The notes below the pieces were generated by a model. That model made no database searches. It was not told the DNA's origin and saw nothing but the letters and a program-made list of their open reading frames with translations. From Syngnathus acus (taxonomy: Eukaryota; Chordata; Actinopteri; Syngnathiformes; Syngnathidae): a DNA stretch of 64,000 bases. The position numbers were made by a program, and so were the translations under genes. Within the stretch, counting starts at the first letter, position 1, and each line of letters opens with the position of its first letter. The DNA is taken from NCBI RefSeq assembly GCF_901709675.1, contig NC_051094.1, forward strand, positions 4,367,001 to 4,431,000, in the 5' to 3' direction. Shown one piece after another: positions 26,479 to 37,263 of this stretch.

Positions 26479-27836
26479 TTATTCTTTAGAAAATGAAAGA
26501 AACACACTGCGTGCATCCTCGAGTGCGATTATGTGTGCCTTTTGCGTGAAGCGTTTCCCGCACACGCTTGGCTTTGTGTGTGAACGTCTTGCTGCACAGT
26601 GTGCAGGCGAAGGGTTTCTCCCCCGCGTGCATGCGGCGCCATACTCTCCTTGCGAAAGACGGTGGCGCCGCACACCGAGCAGCCGTAGGGTTTTTCTGCC
26701 GGGTGTGTGTGTCTTTTAGTGCGCAACCATGTCTGGCTTGTGGAAGAAGGACTTACCGCAGACGAAACAAGCGAAGGGCTTCTCCTCTGTGTGCGTCCTC
26801 TCATGCACCTCCAGCGAGATCTTCTGGGCGAAGCCTTTTTCGCACGCCGAGCAACTGAAGGGTTTCTTCCCTGTGTGGATCCTCAGATGTGACACCAAGT
26901 TGAACTTTTTGGAGAACTTTTTGCCACAAGAGCAGCGAAAGGGTTTCCCCTGGCATGGGTTGCTGCATGGACCTCCAAGCTGCTCTGACACGGGAAGATT
27001 TGACTGCAAACGGAGCGAGAGAAAAGGCTGGCGCTGGTGTGTGTGCGCCGTCACCTTCGTGATCCAATTGGGTCGTCAAAGAGTCATTGGCTTAGCTGTG
27101 ATTGTACTCGAGCGGTTTGTTGTCGTCTTCACTCTTAACGGAGATGACTGTGAGAGACAAATGGCTGCTGTTGGCCTCCTCTTCTTCATCCTTCACGTGG
27201 CGGGGCTGCGGTCGCTCCACTTCATCTTTGATATAAAATGGCCGCTGACGCCATACTGAAAATCCCAGACAGTGGAACGTATTCATGTTATTGTACTTGA
27301 CCAATGAGCGGCGGACCGCCTATGGGACACAAATGAGTCAAACGTGATGTAATAGTTGATTCAAATTAGGGCTGCAACTAATGATTGAGTAGTTTTGACA
27401 CCTCTATAAAATTGTGACTTTATTCCTACATATTTCATTTAATAAAAAATGAGATTATTGAGCGATATACACGTATTTTCAACATTACACTGGTACTGCT
27501 TTGTAAAAAGCGTTTCGATGTGTGGTTGATACAAAGTGATGCATAAAAAGCTGTTTTCCACTATTAATCGTCACAGGAACTGTTAAACTGCCACATTAAG
27601 AGATACCGAAAATCTATTAACCTAGGTGTAGAGGGGAGCCTCATAGCGTACGTGATTGTATAAATGGAGAAAGTAAACTATCGAAAAGGTGAATAAACAA
27701 ACCTTGGATGTGCAGCCTCCAGTTGTCGTTCGTTCTCTTCTCTCACTCGACAAAGCTGTTCCTCGTACGACACAAATAGGACATAGATCTCTTCGGCAGC
27801 CGCAATTAATCGACCCCTCACCAACTCTTTCAACAT
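26479..27836 (-). pseudogene. ZNF-A: decayed C2H2 zinc-finger gene
   Basis: Same layout as its neighbours but broken. Exon 1 (27703-27836) starts MLKELVRGRLIAAAEEI, lacks about five codons of the family helix (EKTIA) and ends in phase 2, although the family exon 2 needs phase 1. The acidic exon (27095-27304, HVKDEEEEANSS..VISVKSEDD) ends in a stop before the fingers. The finger region (about 26529-27054) keeps recognisable pieces such as [19 protein letters not shown] and [19 protein letters not shown] but needs at least three frame changes, contains a TAA after DMVAH, and one finger has CSC in place of CxxC. These are inactivating lesions, so it is called a pseudogene. Confidence 0.82.
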
Positions 27837-27907
27837 TTTTGAATATTCTTTTTATCCGTTACACCAGCTTGGTTAGCCGCCCGAGAGAATTTTCACTCTT
27901 TCGCTAA

Positions 27908-27994
27908 CTTCCGCCTATTTCTTCTTCGGTGGTACTATTCCGGTAGCAACGCAGCCATGACGTCAAATGGCCGCCATCTTGCAGTGGTAATGAC
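27908..27994 (-). promoter_or_regulatory. ZNF-A promoter block
   Basis: First of six related blocks. Read on the minus strand: TGCAAGATGGCGGCC (YY1-like core), a middle section, then the inverse of CCGCCTATTTCTTCTTCGG and an ETS-like GCGGAAGT. It lies about 70 bp upstream of exon 1. Confidence 0.6.
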
Positions 27995-28261
27995 GGATCA
28001 AGTCAAAGCAAAAAGACACTGCATTGGAGGCAGAATATAAATCGTCTTTATAGACAATTAAGTGAACATACACCGTAATATTAGTTATGCTGGTAAATAA
28101 ACGTTTTACAGAGTTTTTGTATTCTTTATCCGTGAAGGACACACTTTCACTCACACACACACACAAACACACACTTGACTGAATCATTATTACCACTTAA
28201 GATACTAAAATTGAGTGAAGGCAATGACGATGTAGTGTACTGCACAGCGTAATATTTAGCT

Positions 28262-30169
28262 TCAGGACGACTTTAAAACATCTGCCGTTTTGTGCTTGCG
28301 CACGTGTGTATTCAAATTGCACTTATAACTAAACTTCGTACCACAAATTGAACAACTAAAAGGTTTTTCTCCTGTGTGTGTTATCATGTGTGATGCAAGA
28401 TGCGACTTTTGAACAAATCCTTTACCACAAATTGAGCAAAGAAAGGGTTTTTCTCCAGTGTGTTTTCTCATGTGTATAATTAATAATGAATTGTTAGCCA
28501 AACCTTTACCACAAACCGAGCAGATAAATATTTTCTTACGGGTTTGTGAAGTTTCCTTGTTGCCATGAGTTGATTCCTTTTGAAAGTATGTCAATAGTTT
28601 ATTGGCGCTGTCACAGTCTGCAGAGCTCCTCAAAGGATCATCCATGTCATCACTGTCCGACAGAGGAGCGAGGAAGTTGTGTGGTGAAGGTCCTGGACTG
28701 TAATGAACCTGTGACCACTCGGGTGGTTTGCCTTTGTGGTCTTCACTCTCCTCAAAAACATTAGTCAGTGGAAATTTGCTGACATCAATGTCCTCTTCTT
28801 CTTCCTTAATGAGGATCGTCTGTGGATGTTCGACTTCTTCGTTCGAGTGTGAGGGCTGTGGATCATCCTGCTCTAAACTGGAGCTCCCCGCATGATGTTG
28901 GACATCTACGGAACAAGAGCATTATGTTTAAAGTGCAACAAATGCTTATTCTGTTGATTATTTTATCGAGCAATCGATACCCTCAAAATTAAATTACTAT
29001 CCTTTTTGAAAACAGGACACTATTTCATACTGACATTGGAGGAAAATACACAAACCGGATGCTACGTGAACACCCCAGAGCTCCTAAACAAATTATACAA
29101 TTTCCACCCAAAAAATATTCGAAATATTTTTGAAATGACTGCTAAAATACCGTCTGACTTAAAACGTGACTCTAAAGCGGTGTTACAATTGGCTGATTAG
29201 AAACATCAAGATGGCCTCCCTCCATCGCTTTGTTTTGTCTGCTAGCTTTTAGACAATTTGTATTCGAAGTAATCATATGAAATCAATATTCACATATATA
29301 GGGTGTTTCATAAAGTACGCAGTTTTTTAATTGCGCGGGATTTTTTTTGTTTGAAGATTGTCAGCACTTGTGGTTTCAGCAGGACGGAGCTACCTGCCAC
29401 ACATCCCGGGAGACAATCACCTTGCTTCGTGAAAAATTCCCTGAGCGTCTGATCTCACTTCGCGGCGACGATCAAGAATGGCCTCCGAGGTCATGTGACC
29501 TCACACCTTGTGACTTCTTTTTATGGGGATACGTGAAGTCACAAGTTTACGTGAACAAACCTCAAACGATTACCGAACTGAAGATGGAAATTCAACGGGT
29601 AATCGGCGAAATCGACAGGGACGTCTGCAAAAGAGTTATCGTTAATTTCAACGATCGGATGACTGCCTGCAGAGAAAGTGGAGGTGGACATATGCTCGAT
29701 ATCATTTTTCATTATTAAATTGAAGTATATGTTGAATGAAATTAAATAAAAATGTTGAATTTTGCATCGATTTTGGCTGATTTATTGCATTTTTAAAAAC
29801 GGTGTACTTTATGAAACACCCTATATTTTGTGATCGTGGGGTTTTCCGAATTGTCTTAATTTGAAGACTCACGGAAACAGCATAACTAATAACAGTATTG
29901 TAGTCTTACTCTTGTGAACCACACACCATTAACGTACTTTTAAACATCCTATGCGATATTTAAATGTAATAATAAGTAGTAGTAAATATACCTTGGACGC
30001 GTTGCACAGTTTGAGCGTTATAAAGGGCTTTCAGTTGTCGACGGTGGCGCTCGGTCTCCTCTTTCGCCCGACGAAGTTGCTCTTCGTACGACGAAATCGT
30101 TCGTGCGAACAGTCCGAAAATTTCGTCGGCGGCTGTAATTAGGCGCTCCCTTATCAACTCTTTCAACAT
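28262..30169 (-). CDS. ZNF-B: C2H2 zinc-finger protein, 3 fingers
   Basis: Exon 1 (29992-30169, MLKELIRERLITAADEIFGL..) encodes a predicted coiled coil and joins in phase 1 to exon 2 (28262-28905), giving 273 aa. Exon 2 starts DVQHHAG, runs through an acidic linker (IKEEEEDIDVSKFPLT..LAPLSDSDD) and ends with three canonical C2H2 fingers (C-x2-C-x12-H-x3-H) joined by HTGEKP linkers. The layout matches a large teleost family of presumed nuclear DNA-binding regulators with unknown targets. An in-frame ATG at 30326-30328, inside the promoter block, could add 53 residues. The intron contains a mariner-like element at 29301-29821. Few fingers, but no lesion seen. Confidence 0.78.
29301..29821 (+). 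mobile_element. Mariner-like element, internally deleted
   Basis: Perfect 18-bp ends GGGTGTTTCATAAAGTAC (29301-29318) and its complement (29804-29821), extending imperfectly to about 30 bp, flanked by TA on both sides: the signature of Tc1/mariner/IS630 insertion. The 521-bp body keeps an ORF fragment (about 29347-29718, about 120 aa) with FQQDGATCHTS and PPRSCDLTPCDFFLWGY, the last part of a DDE/D transposase. The two aspartates (QQD and TPCD) are about 42 residues apart by hand count, nearer the DD41D class than classic DD34D. The N-terminal DNA-binding half is missing, so this copy cannot move by itself. It lies in the ZNF-B intron, antisense to that gene. Confidence 0.85.
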
Positions 30170-30263
30170 TTTGATGTTGGAATGTAGACAAGCACACAAT
30201 TTGTTCCTCACTCTTTGTCCCTGTTTGTTGTAGTAGTGTGGGTCGATTGGCTTACGCCCGTTG

Positions 30264-30342
30264 GCCTTTTTCTTCTTCGGTGGGGCGCTCACGCAGCGGA
30301 AACGCACCCGGTGTGGAAGAGTCGCCATCTTGTGGCGGTATT
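30264..30342 (-). promoter_or_regulatory. ZNF-B promoter block
   Basis: Copy of the array promoter: CCACAAGATGGCGAC on the minus strand (YY1-like core at about 30322-30336) and the CACCGAAGAAGAAAAAGGCC strip. The ATG inside the YY1 core opens a frame that stays open into exon 1. Confidence 0.6.
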
Positions 30343-30650
30343 GAGAACTTTCGAATACGTGCGCAAACGGCTGGAAACAATCGAAATTGAACGAAATGCA
30401 AAGAATAAATGTATGTTTTATATACATTTCGCATTATCGACAGGTGAAGTTCAAATTTTGTGAGAACACAAATACTTGTACACACGGCAGCAACAAATAA
30501 CAGCAAATCATTATCAACGAAGATGCCAAAACTGGGTAAAGGCAATTATGATGAAACAGCTGTGTGGTGCATCGAAGATAATCATTTGTAGTGTACTGAA
30601 CAGAAAAACAAAAAATTTAGTTAAATAAAATGACGACTGTGAAACATTTT

Positions 30651-32339
30651 TCATTCTGTGTTATGTACACGCATGTGTACCTTCAAACTGGACCGATGAC
30701 GAAACTTTACTCCACAAACTGCGCAACTATATGGTTTCTCTCCTGTGTGTGTTCTCATATGTATTTCCAAATGATACCTTCGAGAAAATGTTTTATGACA
30801 AATGGAACAACTGAAGGGTTTTTCCCCCGTGTGTGTTTTCATGTGTGTCGCAAGGCTTGGTTTTTGAGCAAATCTTTTGCCACAAACGGGGCATGCAAAA
30901 GGTTTTTCTCCTGTGTGCGTTCTCAAGTGTATAGTCAATATTGAACTGGCGGAAAACCGTTTCGAACAAAAAGGGCAGGTAAAACACGGAGCTGTTTGTG
31001 AAGTCTTGCCAAAAGTTGTCTCAGAGTATTTCGACTGGTTTTCGTCACCTTCTTGGTCCGCGTCGCTCCTCACAGGTTCCACATTGCCACTGTCAAACTG
31101 GGGCACTAACAGCTTTTCTGGTGGTGCTCCTCCACTGTGGTCTCTGCTTGGACTGTGAGGATGAAGCTGCATCCACCTGAGTGGTTTGTCTTCATCCTCC
31201 CCAGAGACGCCAGTGAGTGGAAACTCCATGTCTTCCTTCTTAATGTGGGGGAGGTGTGGCTTATTTTCTTCCCTGTCAAGGTTGGGTGGCGGTGGATGGC
31301 CTGGATCTGAACTGGAGACCCCCCATTGCTGTTTGACATCTGCAAGACACATTTGATGTTTATTTTCTAATATCGAGAACCATTTTTGTAGAGCTTCAAT
31401 ACAATCACTGTGATCAGTGATAATACACATGTAACCCAGCTATATTTTTACTTTACTAATTGGTTTAACATTTTGCTCTACTTTTATACGCAAATGTCTG
31501 CCTGCTGATTACAGGGGAACATTTTGTTACCAAAAATGTATGCATTTGGATTTGTAAGTAGTACAACTAAATATCTTTTGATTTAGTATGATACGAAAGC
31601 AAACCATGTCCTTGTCTCTGTGAAATTGTATCATCAGTGTGCAATGGGGAAAGGCAAGGTGTCTGTGTGTGGTGCACCCTGAAAACTGCTGGGTTAAAAA
31701 TTTCCCAGTGTGGTTTATTTTTAACCATCAACCACCAGTCGTTTGTGTGCATGCATGACTTCTTCTGAGGAAAAATAAAGCGTTTCTTCGTCCATCTATT
31801 AGGTTACAATATTTGCTTGTTTAGTTTGATTATTTAACAGTCATTTAATTAATATTAATATTTTAAGAGATATAATCCAAAGGCTACACGCAGACTCGTC
31901 CAGGTGGCTGGGTGCTTGTCCTTATTGGTTACACACGCATGGAAATGAGGAAAAATGAAATAATTTGTTCGTTTTGCATTCAAAATTAGATTTTGCTTGT
32001 ATTGTTTCGTTTAAAATCAAACACTACAAACACAGTCCATTATTTATGCATCAATTTTATTGGTGCACTAAGAAGGCACCATTTGGTCCAAACAGCTAAA
32101 ACTAACGTCACAAATGTATTCGATTAATGAATTTCTGCGATCATGAAATTGACATTTAAAATGAACAAACCTTTGACGCGTACAACGTTGCAAACCTGCT
32201 CCAGTTGTCGTCGATGTTGTTCGCTTTCCTCTCTCGCTCGACGAAGTTGCTCCTCGTATGACGCGATCGTTTTCTCAACAAGTCCGAAGATTTCATCGGC
32301 GGCCGCAATTAGACGCTCCCTTACCAACTCCTTCAACAT
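30651..32339 (-). CDS. ZNF-C: C2H2 zinc-finger protein, 4 fingers
   Basis: Exon 1 (32171-32339, MLKELVRERLIAAADEIFGLV..) and exon 2 (30651-31339) join in phase 1 to give 285 aa. The start was chosen at MLKEL, the conserved family start. Exon 2 opens DVKQQWG, has an acidic linker (HIKKEDMEFPLTGVSGEDED) and ends with four intact fingers (CPFC, CPVC, CSIC, CAVC) with HTGEKP linkers. Finger positions that contact DNA differ from the other units, as expected for a diversifying array. The 830-bp intron (31340-32170) is AT-rich; it contains an ACCCAG/CTGGGT-type repeat relic at about 31675-31740. Confidence 0.82.
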
Positions 32340-32435
32340 TTCTACACGGCTCAATAAGCACAGAAAGACAAAAGTTCAACCTCGCTTTTGAATTCTCCTT
32401 TTCCGGTCCGGCGGAAGATAGGACAGCTAAGCTAA

Positions 32436-32520
32436 TTTCCGCCTTTTTCTTCTTCGGCGGTGCTTTAACGACAGAGGCGTATTTGAAATGTCAAACGACC
32501 GCCATCTTGCAACAGTATTG
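32436..32520 (-). promoter_or_regulatory. ZNF-C promoter block
   Basis: Copy of the array promoter: GCAAGATGGCGGTC (minus strand, about 32498-32511), CACCGCCGAAGAAGAAAAAG and GCGGAAAT. About 100 bp upstream of exon 1. Confidence 0.6.
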
Positions 32521-32714
32521 ACGACGGCTCAACAGGAGAGAAGAGGTCCAAAGTACATATTTGTACAAAGTACAAAAATCATTACCAAGAAAAATATACT
32601 AAAATAGAGTCTTGTGCTGTACGACAAAGGTGACAACAGTTTATAGTGTACTTCAACGAAAGAAAAAGAACACATTTACAGCTTTTTAAGTGAGTAAAAA
32701 GTGGACTACTGCAA

Positions 32715-32895
32715 AACATTTATTCTTTGTTTTGTCTCTGCACATGTGTGCATTCAAATTGCACCTATGGCGAAACTACAAAGTGAGCAACTAAAGGGTT
32801 TTTCCTCCCGTGTGTGTTCTCATGTGTGATACAAGATGAGGTTTTTGAGTGAATGTGTCAGCTTTTTACTCCGCCATCTTGCAACGGCTAAAGAT
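32715..32895 (-). pseudogene. Collapsed zinc-finger unit relic
   Basis: 32715-32850 read on the minus strand matches the end of a finger exon (..LVSHMRTHTG..KPFSCSLC.. then a terminal finger) but with frame breaks. Immediately upstream, 32868-32890 carries a promoter-core remnant, GCAAGATGGCGGAG. Everything between, a whole exon 1, intron and linker, is absent. This reads as a unit collapsed by deletion. Confidence 0.65.
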
Positions 32896-32978
32896 GAGTA
32901 CAGAAGGAAATTTACTGTTGAATCAACTGCTAGCAATTTTCAGATGTTATTAATTAAAAAGTCGATTATGATAAATTA

Positions 32979-33896
32979 TCAAACATTTACTCTGTCCGTA
33001 TTGTGCGTGCGCATGTGTGTATTCAAATTGGAACGACGGGCATAGCCCCCTCCACAAATCAAACAATTAAAGGGTTTTTCACCCGTGTGTATTCTCATGT
33101 GTGACACCATGCCTGGCTTTTGAGTAAAGGCTTTCCCACAAAATGAGCAACGAAAGGGTTTTTCTCCAGTGTGCGTCCTCATGTGGGCAATCATGCTTGG
33201 CTTTTGAGTGAATCTTTTCCCACAAAGTGAGCAATGAAAAGGTTTTTCTCCAGTGTGTGTTCTCAAGTGTCGAATCAATACGGATTTTTTAGCAAAACCT
33301 TTACCACAAACTGAGCAGATAAAATATTGTTGGCATGTTTTGGAAGTTTCCTTGTCGCCAAGAGTGGTCCTTTGTGTGAAGAGGTCCCGCTGTTTGTCGT
33401 CACCTTCACAAGACAAGAGCTTGTCCGGCAGTGGTTCTCCAGAGTGGGTTCCACTTGGAGGGTGGTGTCGAAGCCGTGACGACTCGGGACATTCGTCTTC
33501 ATTGTTTTTCATTTCCGTGTAGAGAGCGGTTAGCGGTAACTTGCTGACTTTAGCCTCTTCTTCTTCCTCTTTAACGTAGAAGGGCTGTGGACGCTCCTCG
33601 ACCTCTTTATCGTCTTCCTCGGTACCTGCAGAACATGAGCAATGCAAACGAATGAAGAGCTTTTGTGGCACAAGTTGGTATAAAGTTTCAATTCCACTCA
33701 AATAAACCATAAACGGACCTTCGCCACGTCTGACAATTTGCGTGCTGTAAATCATTTCCAGCTGTCGGCGTTGGCGCTCGCTCTCCTCTCTGGCTCGACA
33801 AAGTTGCTCCTCGTATGACGCCATTGTTTTTTCAAATAGTCCGAATATTTCGTCAGCGGCCGCGATCAGTCGCTCCCTTACCAACTCTTTCAACAT
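32979..33896 (-). CDS. ZNF-D: C2H2 zinc-finger protein, 4 fingers
   Basis: Exon 1 (33719-33896, MLKELVRERLIAAADEIFGL..) and exon 2 (32979-33625) give 274 aa. The 93-bp intron (33626-33718, GTCCGT..CTGCAG) has a length divisible by three and no stop, so an unspliced transcript also reads through to a 305-aa protein. The coiled-coil exon is followed by an acidic linker (YVKEEEEEAKVSKLPLT) and four regular fingers, CSVC, CSLC, CSFC, CLIC, with HTGEKP linkers. The last finger has GGGYARR where the others have GKxF. The lack of a DVQQ start in exon 2 separates it from ZNF-B, C, E and F. No lesions seen. Confidence 0.84.
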   Translation of the reverse strand: MLKELVRERLIAAADEIFGLFEKTMASYEEQLCRAREESERQRRQLEMIYSTQIVRRGEGPFMVYLSGIETLYQLVPQKLFIRLHCSCSAGTEEDDKEVEERPQPFYVKEEEEEAKVSKLPLTALYTEMKNNEDECPESSRLRHHPPSGTHSGEPLPDKLLSCEGDDKQRDLFTQRTTLGDKETSKTCQQYFICSVCGKGFAKKSVLIRHLRTHTGEKPFHCSLCGKRFTQKPSMIAHMRTHTGEKPFRCSFCGKAFTQKPGMVSHMRIHTGEKPFNCLICGGGYARRSNLNTHMRTHNTDRVNV

Positions 33897-33968
33897 GTTG
33901 ATGTTGTTGACAGTTCCAAACCCAACGAGCCTTAGTCTGTCGTCGACGTCTCAGCGTTAGCAACTATG

Positions 33969-34050
33969 CTTACTTCCGTCTTTTCTTTTTGGGTTTGTGT
34001 GGCGTGTTAGCAACCAGCGTCTGGGTGCATTACCGCCATCTACTGGACAA
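33969..34050 (-). promoter_or_regulatory. ZNF-D promoter block
   Basis: A more diverged copy: TAGATGGCGGTAATGC (minus strand, about 34031-34046) and AAAAAGAAAAGACGGAAGT with an ETS core. Beyond it, 34090-34450 holds only TA, AG and GAAT microsatellites and AT-rich DNA. Confidence 0.5.
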
Positions 34051-34127
34051 GGTTCTCGATTTATAAAAATACGTTCGATGGACAAATTTGATTAATTATA
34101 TATATAATTATAATAGTGAAATAATAT

Positions 34128-34131
34128 GATT

Positions 34132-34164
<33 letters not shown>

Positions 34165-34200
34165 CGAAAGAGAGAGAATGGATGAATGAATGAATGAATC
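34128..34200. repeat. Compound microsatellite
   Basis: (TA)n passes into (GA)n and then (GAAT)n within about 70 bp between ZNF-D and ZNF-E. Confidence 0.85.
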
Positions 34201-34453
34201 TCGGTACAATGACTTTAAACTCGTCATGATGATTTTAAATCATTTAATTTGTGTATGCTTTATGATGATATGTATTTTTAAAAGATGGTTGTTAACAAAA
34301 CTGAAAATCTTGACTTTAAATCCTTATCCTTATAACTTTTAATCTTGCCATGATATAAGTATAACAATATCAAATGTACAACATTCAGTGAAAGCATTAT
34401 TATATAGTCTGCTTTGGTAGCTAGGACATGGGAGGGGGACACCTGTAAAATAT

Positions 34454-37263
34454 TTACTGTCCCTTCTTATGGGTCCGCATGTGTACAGTCAAACTGTTTT
34501 TATGAGCGTAGGTTTCACCACAAATTGCGCAGCTGTAGGGTTTTTCTCCCGTATGTATTCTCATGTGTGTGACCAAGTGTGACTTGAGAGAGAAGGTTTT
34601 AGTGCACAACAAGCAACCGTAAGGTTTCTCTCCTGTGTGTACTCTCATGTGTGAGCTCATATAATCATTTCGAGAGAACGTTTTACCACAAACTGAGCAA
34701 CGAAAGGGTTTTTCCCCCGTGTGTGTCCTCATGTGTTTCACCTCGTGCGACTTGTGAGCGAATCGTTTACCGCACATTGAGCACTGAAATGGTTTTTCTC
34801 CAGTGTGTGTTCTCATGTGCGATACTACGTGCGACTTGTGAGAGAACGTTTTACCACACAACGAGCAACTGAAGGTTTTTTCCCCCGTGTGTGTTTTCAT
34901 GTGTGATATTAGATATGGCTTTTGGGAGAAAGTTTTACCGCAAGTCGCGCAACTAAAGGGTTTCTCCCTCCCGTGTATTTTCATGTGAGACTCCACATGT
35001 TCCTTACGAGAGAATGTCGTACCACAAACTGAGCAAGGAAAGGGTTTTTCCCCTGTGTGCGTCCTCATGTGTGAATCCCGATGTGGCTTTTGAGAGAAGG
35101 TTTTACCACAAGTTGAGCAACTATAGGGTTTCTCCCCAGTGTGCGTTCTCATGTGTCGAATCAAATATTGCTTTGCAAAACTTTTACCGCAGACTGAGCA
35201 GGTGACGTGTTTTTTACACGTTTGTAAGGTTTCCTGGTTGCCGAGAGTTGTCTCCTTTTCAGAGCATTCCAACGCTTTCTCGTCACCTTCTGCGTTACTC
35301 CTCAAAAGTTCTTCCGTGTCGTCATCGTCCGACAGTGGAGCTAAGTGGTTGTCCGATGGTGGCGGTCCACAGCGATCCCCACTCGGACTGGCATAATAAA
35401 GCCGCGACCACTCGGGCGGTTCGTCTTCATCGTCTTCTCTCTTCACCACCACGACAGTCAGCGGGAACTTGCTGACATCAGCTTCCTCCTCCTCCTCTTT
35501 AATGAAAAGGCGAGATGGATCCACTTGATCCAAACTGGAGCTTCGGCGGTGCTGCCAAACATCTGCAAGACATGAGCAGCACAAATAACTCCTCATGAAC
35601 AGGTGAGCTCTTCAAAACAATAAGCAAATATTTCAATCAGCCCATCATCACCTTCACAGTCTATGCCGCTCCTCAAAGGTTCTGGTATATTGTCACCATA
35701 GGACAGTGGAGACAAAAAGTCGCCTCGTGGTCCTCCGAGATGGTCTTCGCTCAAAGTGCGACCATGAATCGATGACCACTCGAGCGCTTTGTCGTCATCG
35801 TCTTCGGTCTTCACGACAATGACAGTCAGCGGCAACTTAGTGACATCGGCTTCCATTTCTTCGTCCTTAACGTGAGAGTGCGGCGAAGCCTCTGCTTCAT
35901 TCTTTACATGAGGGAGGTTGGGTTCTATTTGGCAACCAATCAGCTGCTGGACATCTGTGACACAAATGTGACACACATTTAAAAATCGAGACACAATCGT
36001 CTTAACGGACATGTTTCATTTGGTTTTTTATGGGTTGAAGTATCAACATACATGTCAGTGTCCTCATACCTTTGAAGCGTTTTTCAAAATCAAATAATCC
36101 ATAAGGCATTTTTAACGACAATGTCGTAAGATGAGTTTGAAATAATAAAAACGGCGTTTGGGAATCATTTTATTTTCAAACTGTATACGAACAAGTGTAA
36201 ACATCTGGGAGGGAGTCTTATTTCCAAACGGTGGATTTGATTCAGTAACCCCACAAATAGTGAGGATTTACTGTACATTTTAATTATGGTTACATTTTAT
36301 TGTTATTATTATCATTATTATTGGCAAGGAGGTAGTATTTCTATATGGCTATGACGAACTCTCCTTAGAAGACATGTTTAGAATCCGAAGATTTTTTTGC
36401 GTTATTATTGAGCAGAAATATGCAAAATGAGCAAGTAGAAGACGGGTTAACAAACCTTGGAGAATTTGAGTGGAAGAAAGCATTGCCGGTTGTCTCTCAA
36501 GCTCCTCCCTCGCTCGACAAAGTTCATTTCCGGGCATCTAAACCGTTATGTTCAAGATTCATATAGAATGGTATATTTACCACATTCTGATGTGATGCTT
36601 TCACTTGCATCCTGCGCTGGTGTCCTCCTTACATCGAGCCTCTCGGCGCGTTTGTGGCGGTGCAGTGATGCCTCCTTCCTCTTCTTCTTCTTCTTCTCAG
36701 AAGATGTGAACGAGAACAAAGTTGGCACGTAGGCAGGATGAAGAGGGTCATCACTCTTTGCACCTGAAACAGTAAATATGGTTTTTCAGACAAGCTTGAT
36801 ATAAAAATGGAAAGTGGCGGATCCAGTTTGGTGTTTCAGGTGGGGCCGAACTGATCTTTGAGTGTATCCGCCAGTGACAGTGGATGATTCTGATATGTGA
36901 ACAATCTAATTATTAGAAACTAGCAATTGGACAAACATACTGTAATGAAGCTGTGTAATTCTGCATTCCTTAAGTCATGGCCGAGTAGCAGCAAGAAAAA
37001 GGGAATATCCGAGCAATACCTCACAGATGAATGTTGACGTCAATAAAACAAAATGACGTACCTCCCACAAAGTGATCTGAGCAGATGTAAGAATGGATAG
37101 TTGGCTTCCAAAGCTTGGAGCTGTTGCGGCCATGTTCCGCCCTACGAAGCGCCGCCACCCAGCTATCCTTTCTGGTCAGGTCCGCAGGGAACCGATACAG
37201 CTTCTTGGTATCGCCTTTTTGGAAGCGATAGGCACATCCTATGGCACAACAACTTTTCACCAT
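34454..37263 (-). CDS. THAP-C2H2 chimera (ZNF-E), 9 fingers
   Basis: Four exons join without a frame conflict: 37062-37263 (ATG; THAP domain), 36581-36763, 35652-35954, 34454-35562, giving 598 aa; every junction is phase 1. Exon 1 has the THAP zinc ligands (CCAIGC .. ICSDHF), the invariant FPAD-type turn and the W of SWVAAL; the AVPTF-like box is YVPTLF in exon 2, followed by a Lys-rich stretch. Exons 3 and 4 each open with the family's DVQQ/DVWQ start and an acidic linker, so the linker exon is duplicated. Exon 4 has nine C2H2 fingers; finger 1 has 11 rather than 12 residues between Cys2 and His1. An alternative first exon (36456-36537, MPGNELCRAREELERQ) also ends in phase 1. Whether THAP and ZNF are spliced together is inferred. 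Confidence 0.7.
36456..36537 (-). other. Alternative or vestigial first exon of ZNF-E
   Basis: ATG at 36535-36537, then a shortened family coiled-coil segment (NELCRAREELERQ..STQILQ) ending at a phase-1 GTTTGT donor, compatible with the exon at 35954. It resembles exon 1 of ZNF-F rather than MLKEL exons. It lies only about 44 bp downstream of THAP exon 2 and has no promoter block of its own. Confidence 0.5.

Noticed and set aside
27365-27420. Possible transposon start (AGGGCTGCAACTAATGATTG)
   Set aside because: Resembles ends of common fish hAT repeats, but no second end or boundaries could be found, so it was not called as an element.
29006-29200. 64-aa plus-strand ORF
   Set aside because: AT-rich intron of ZNF-B, no homology or start context.
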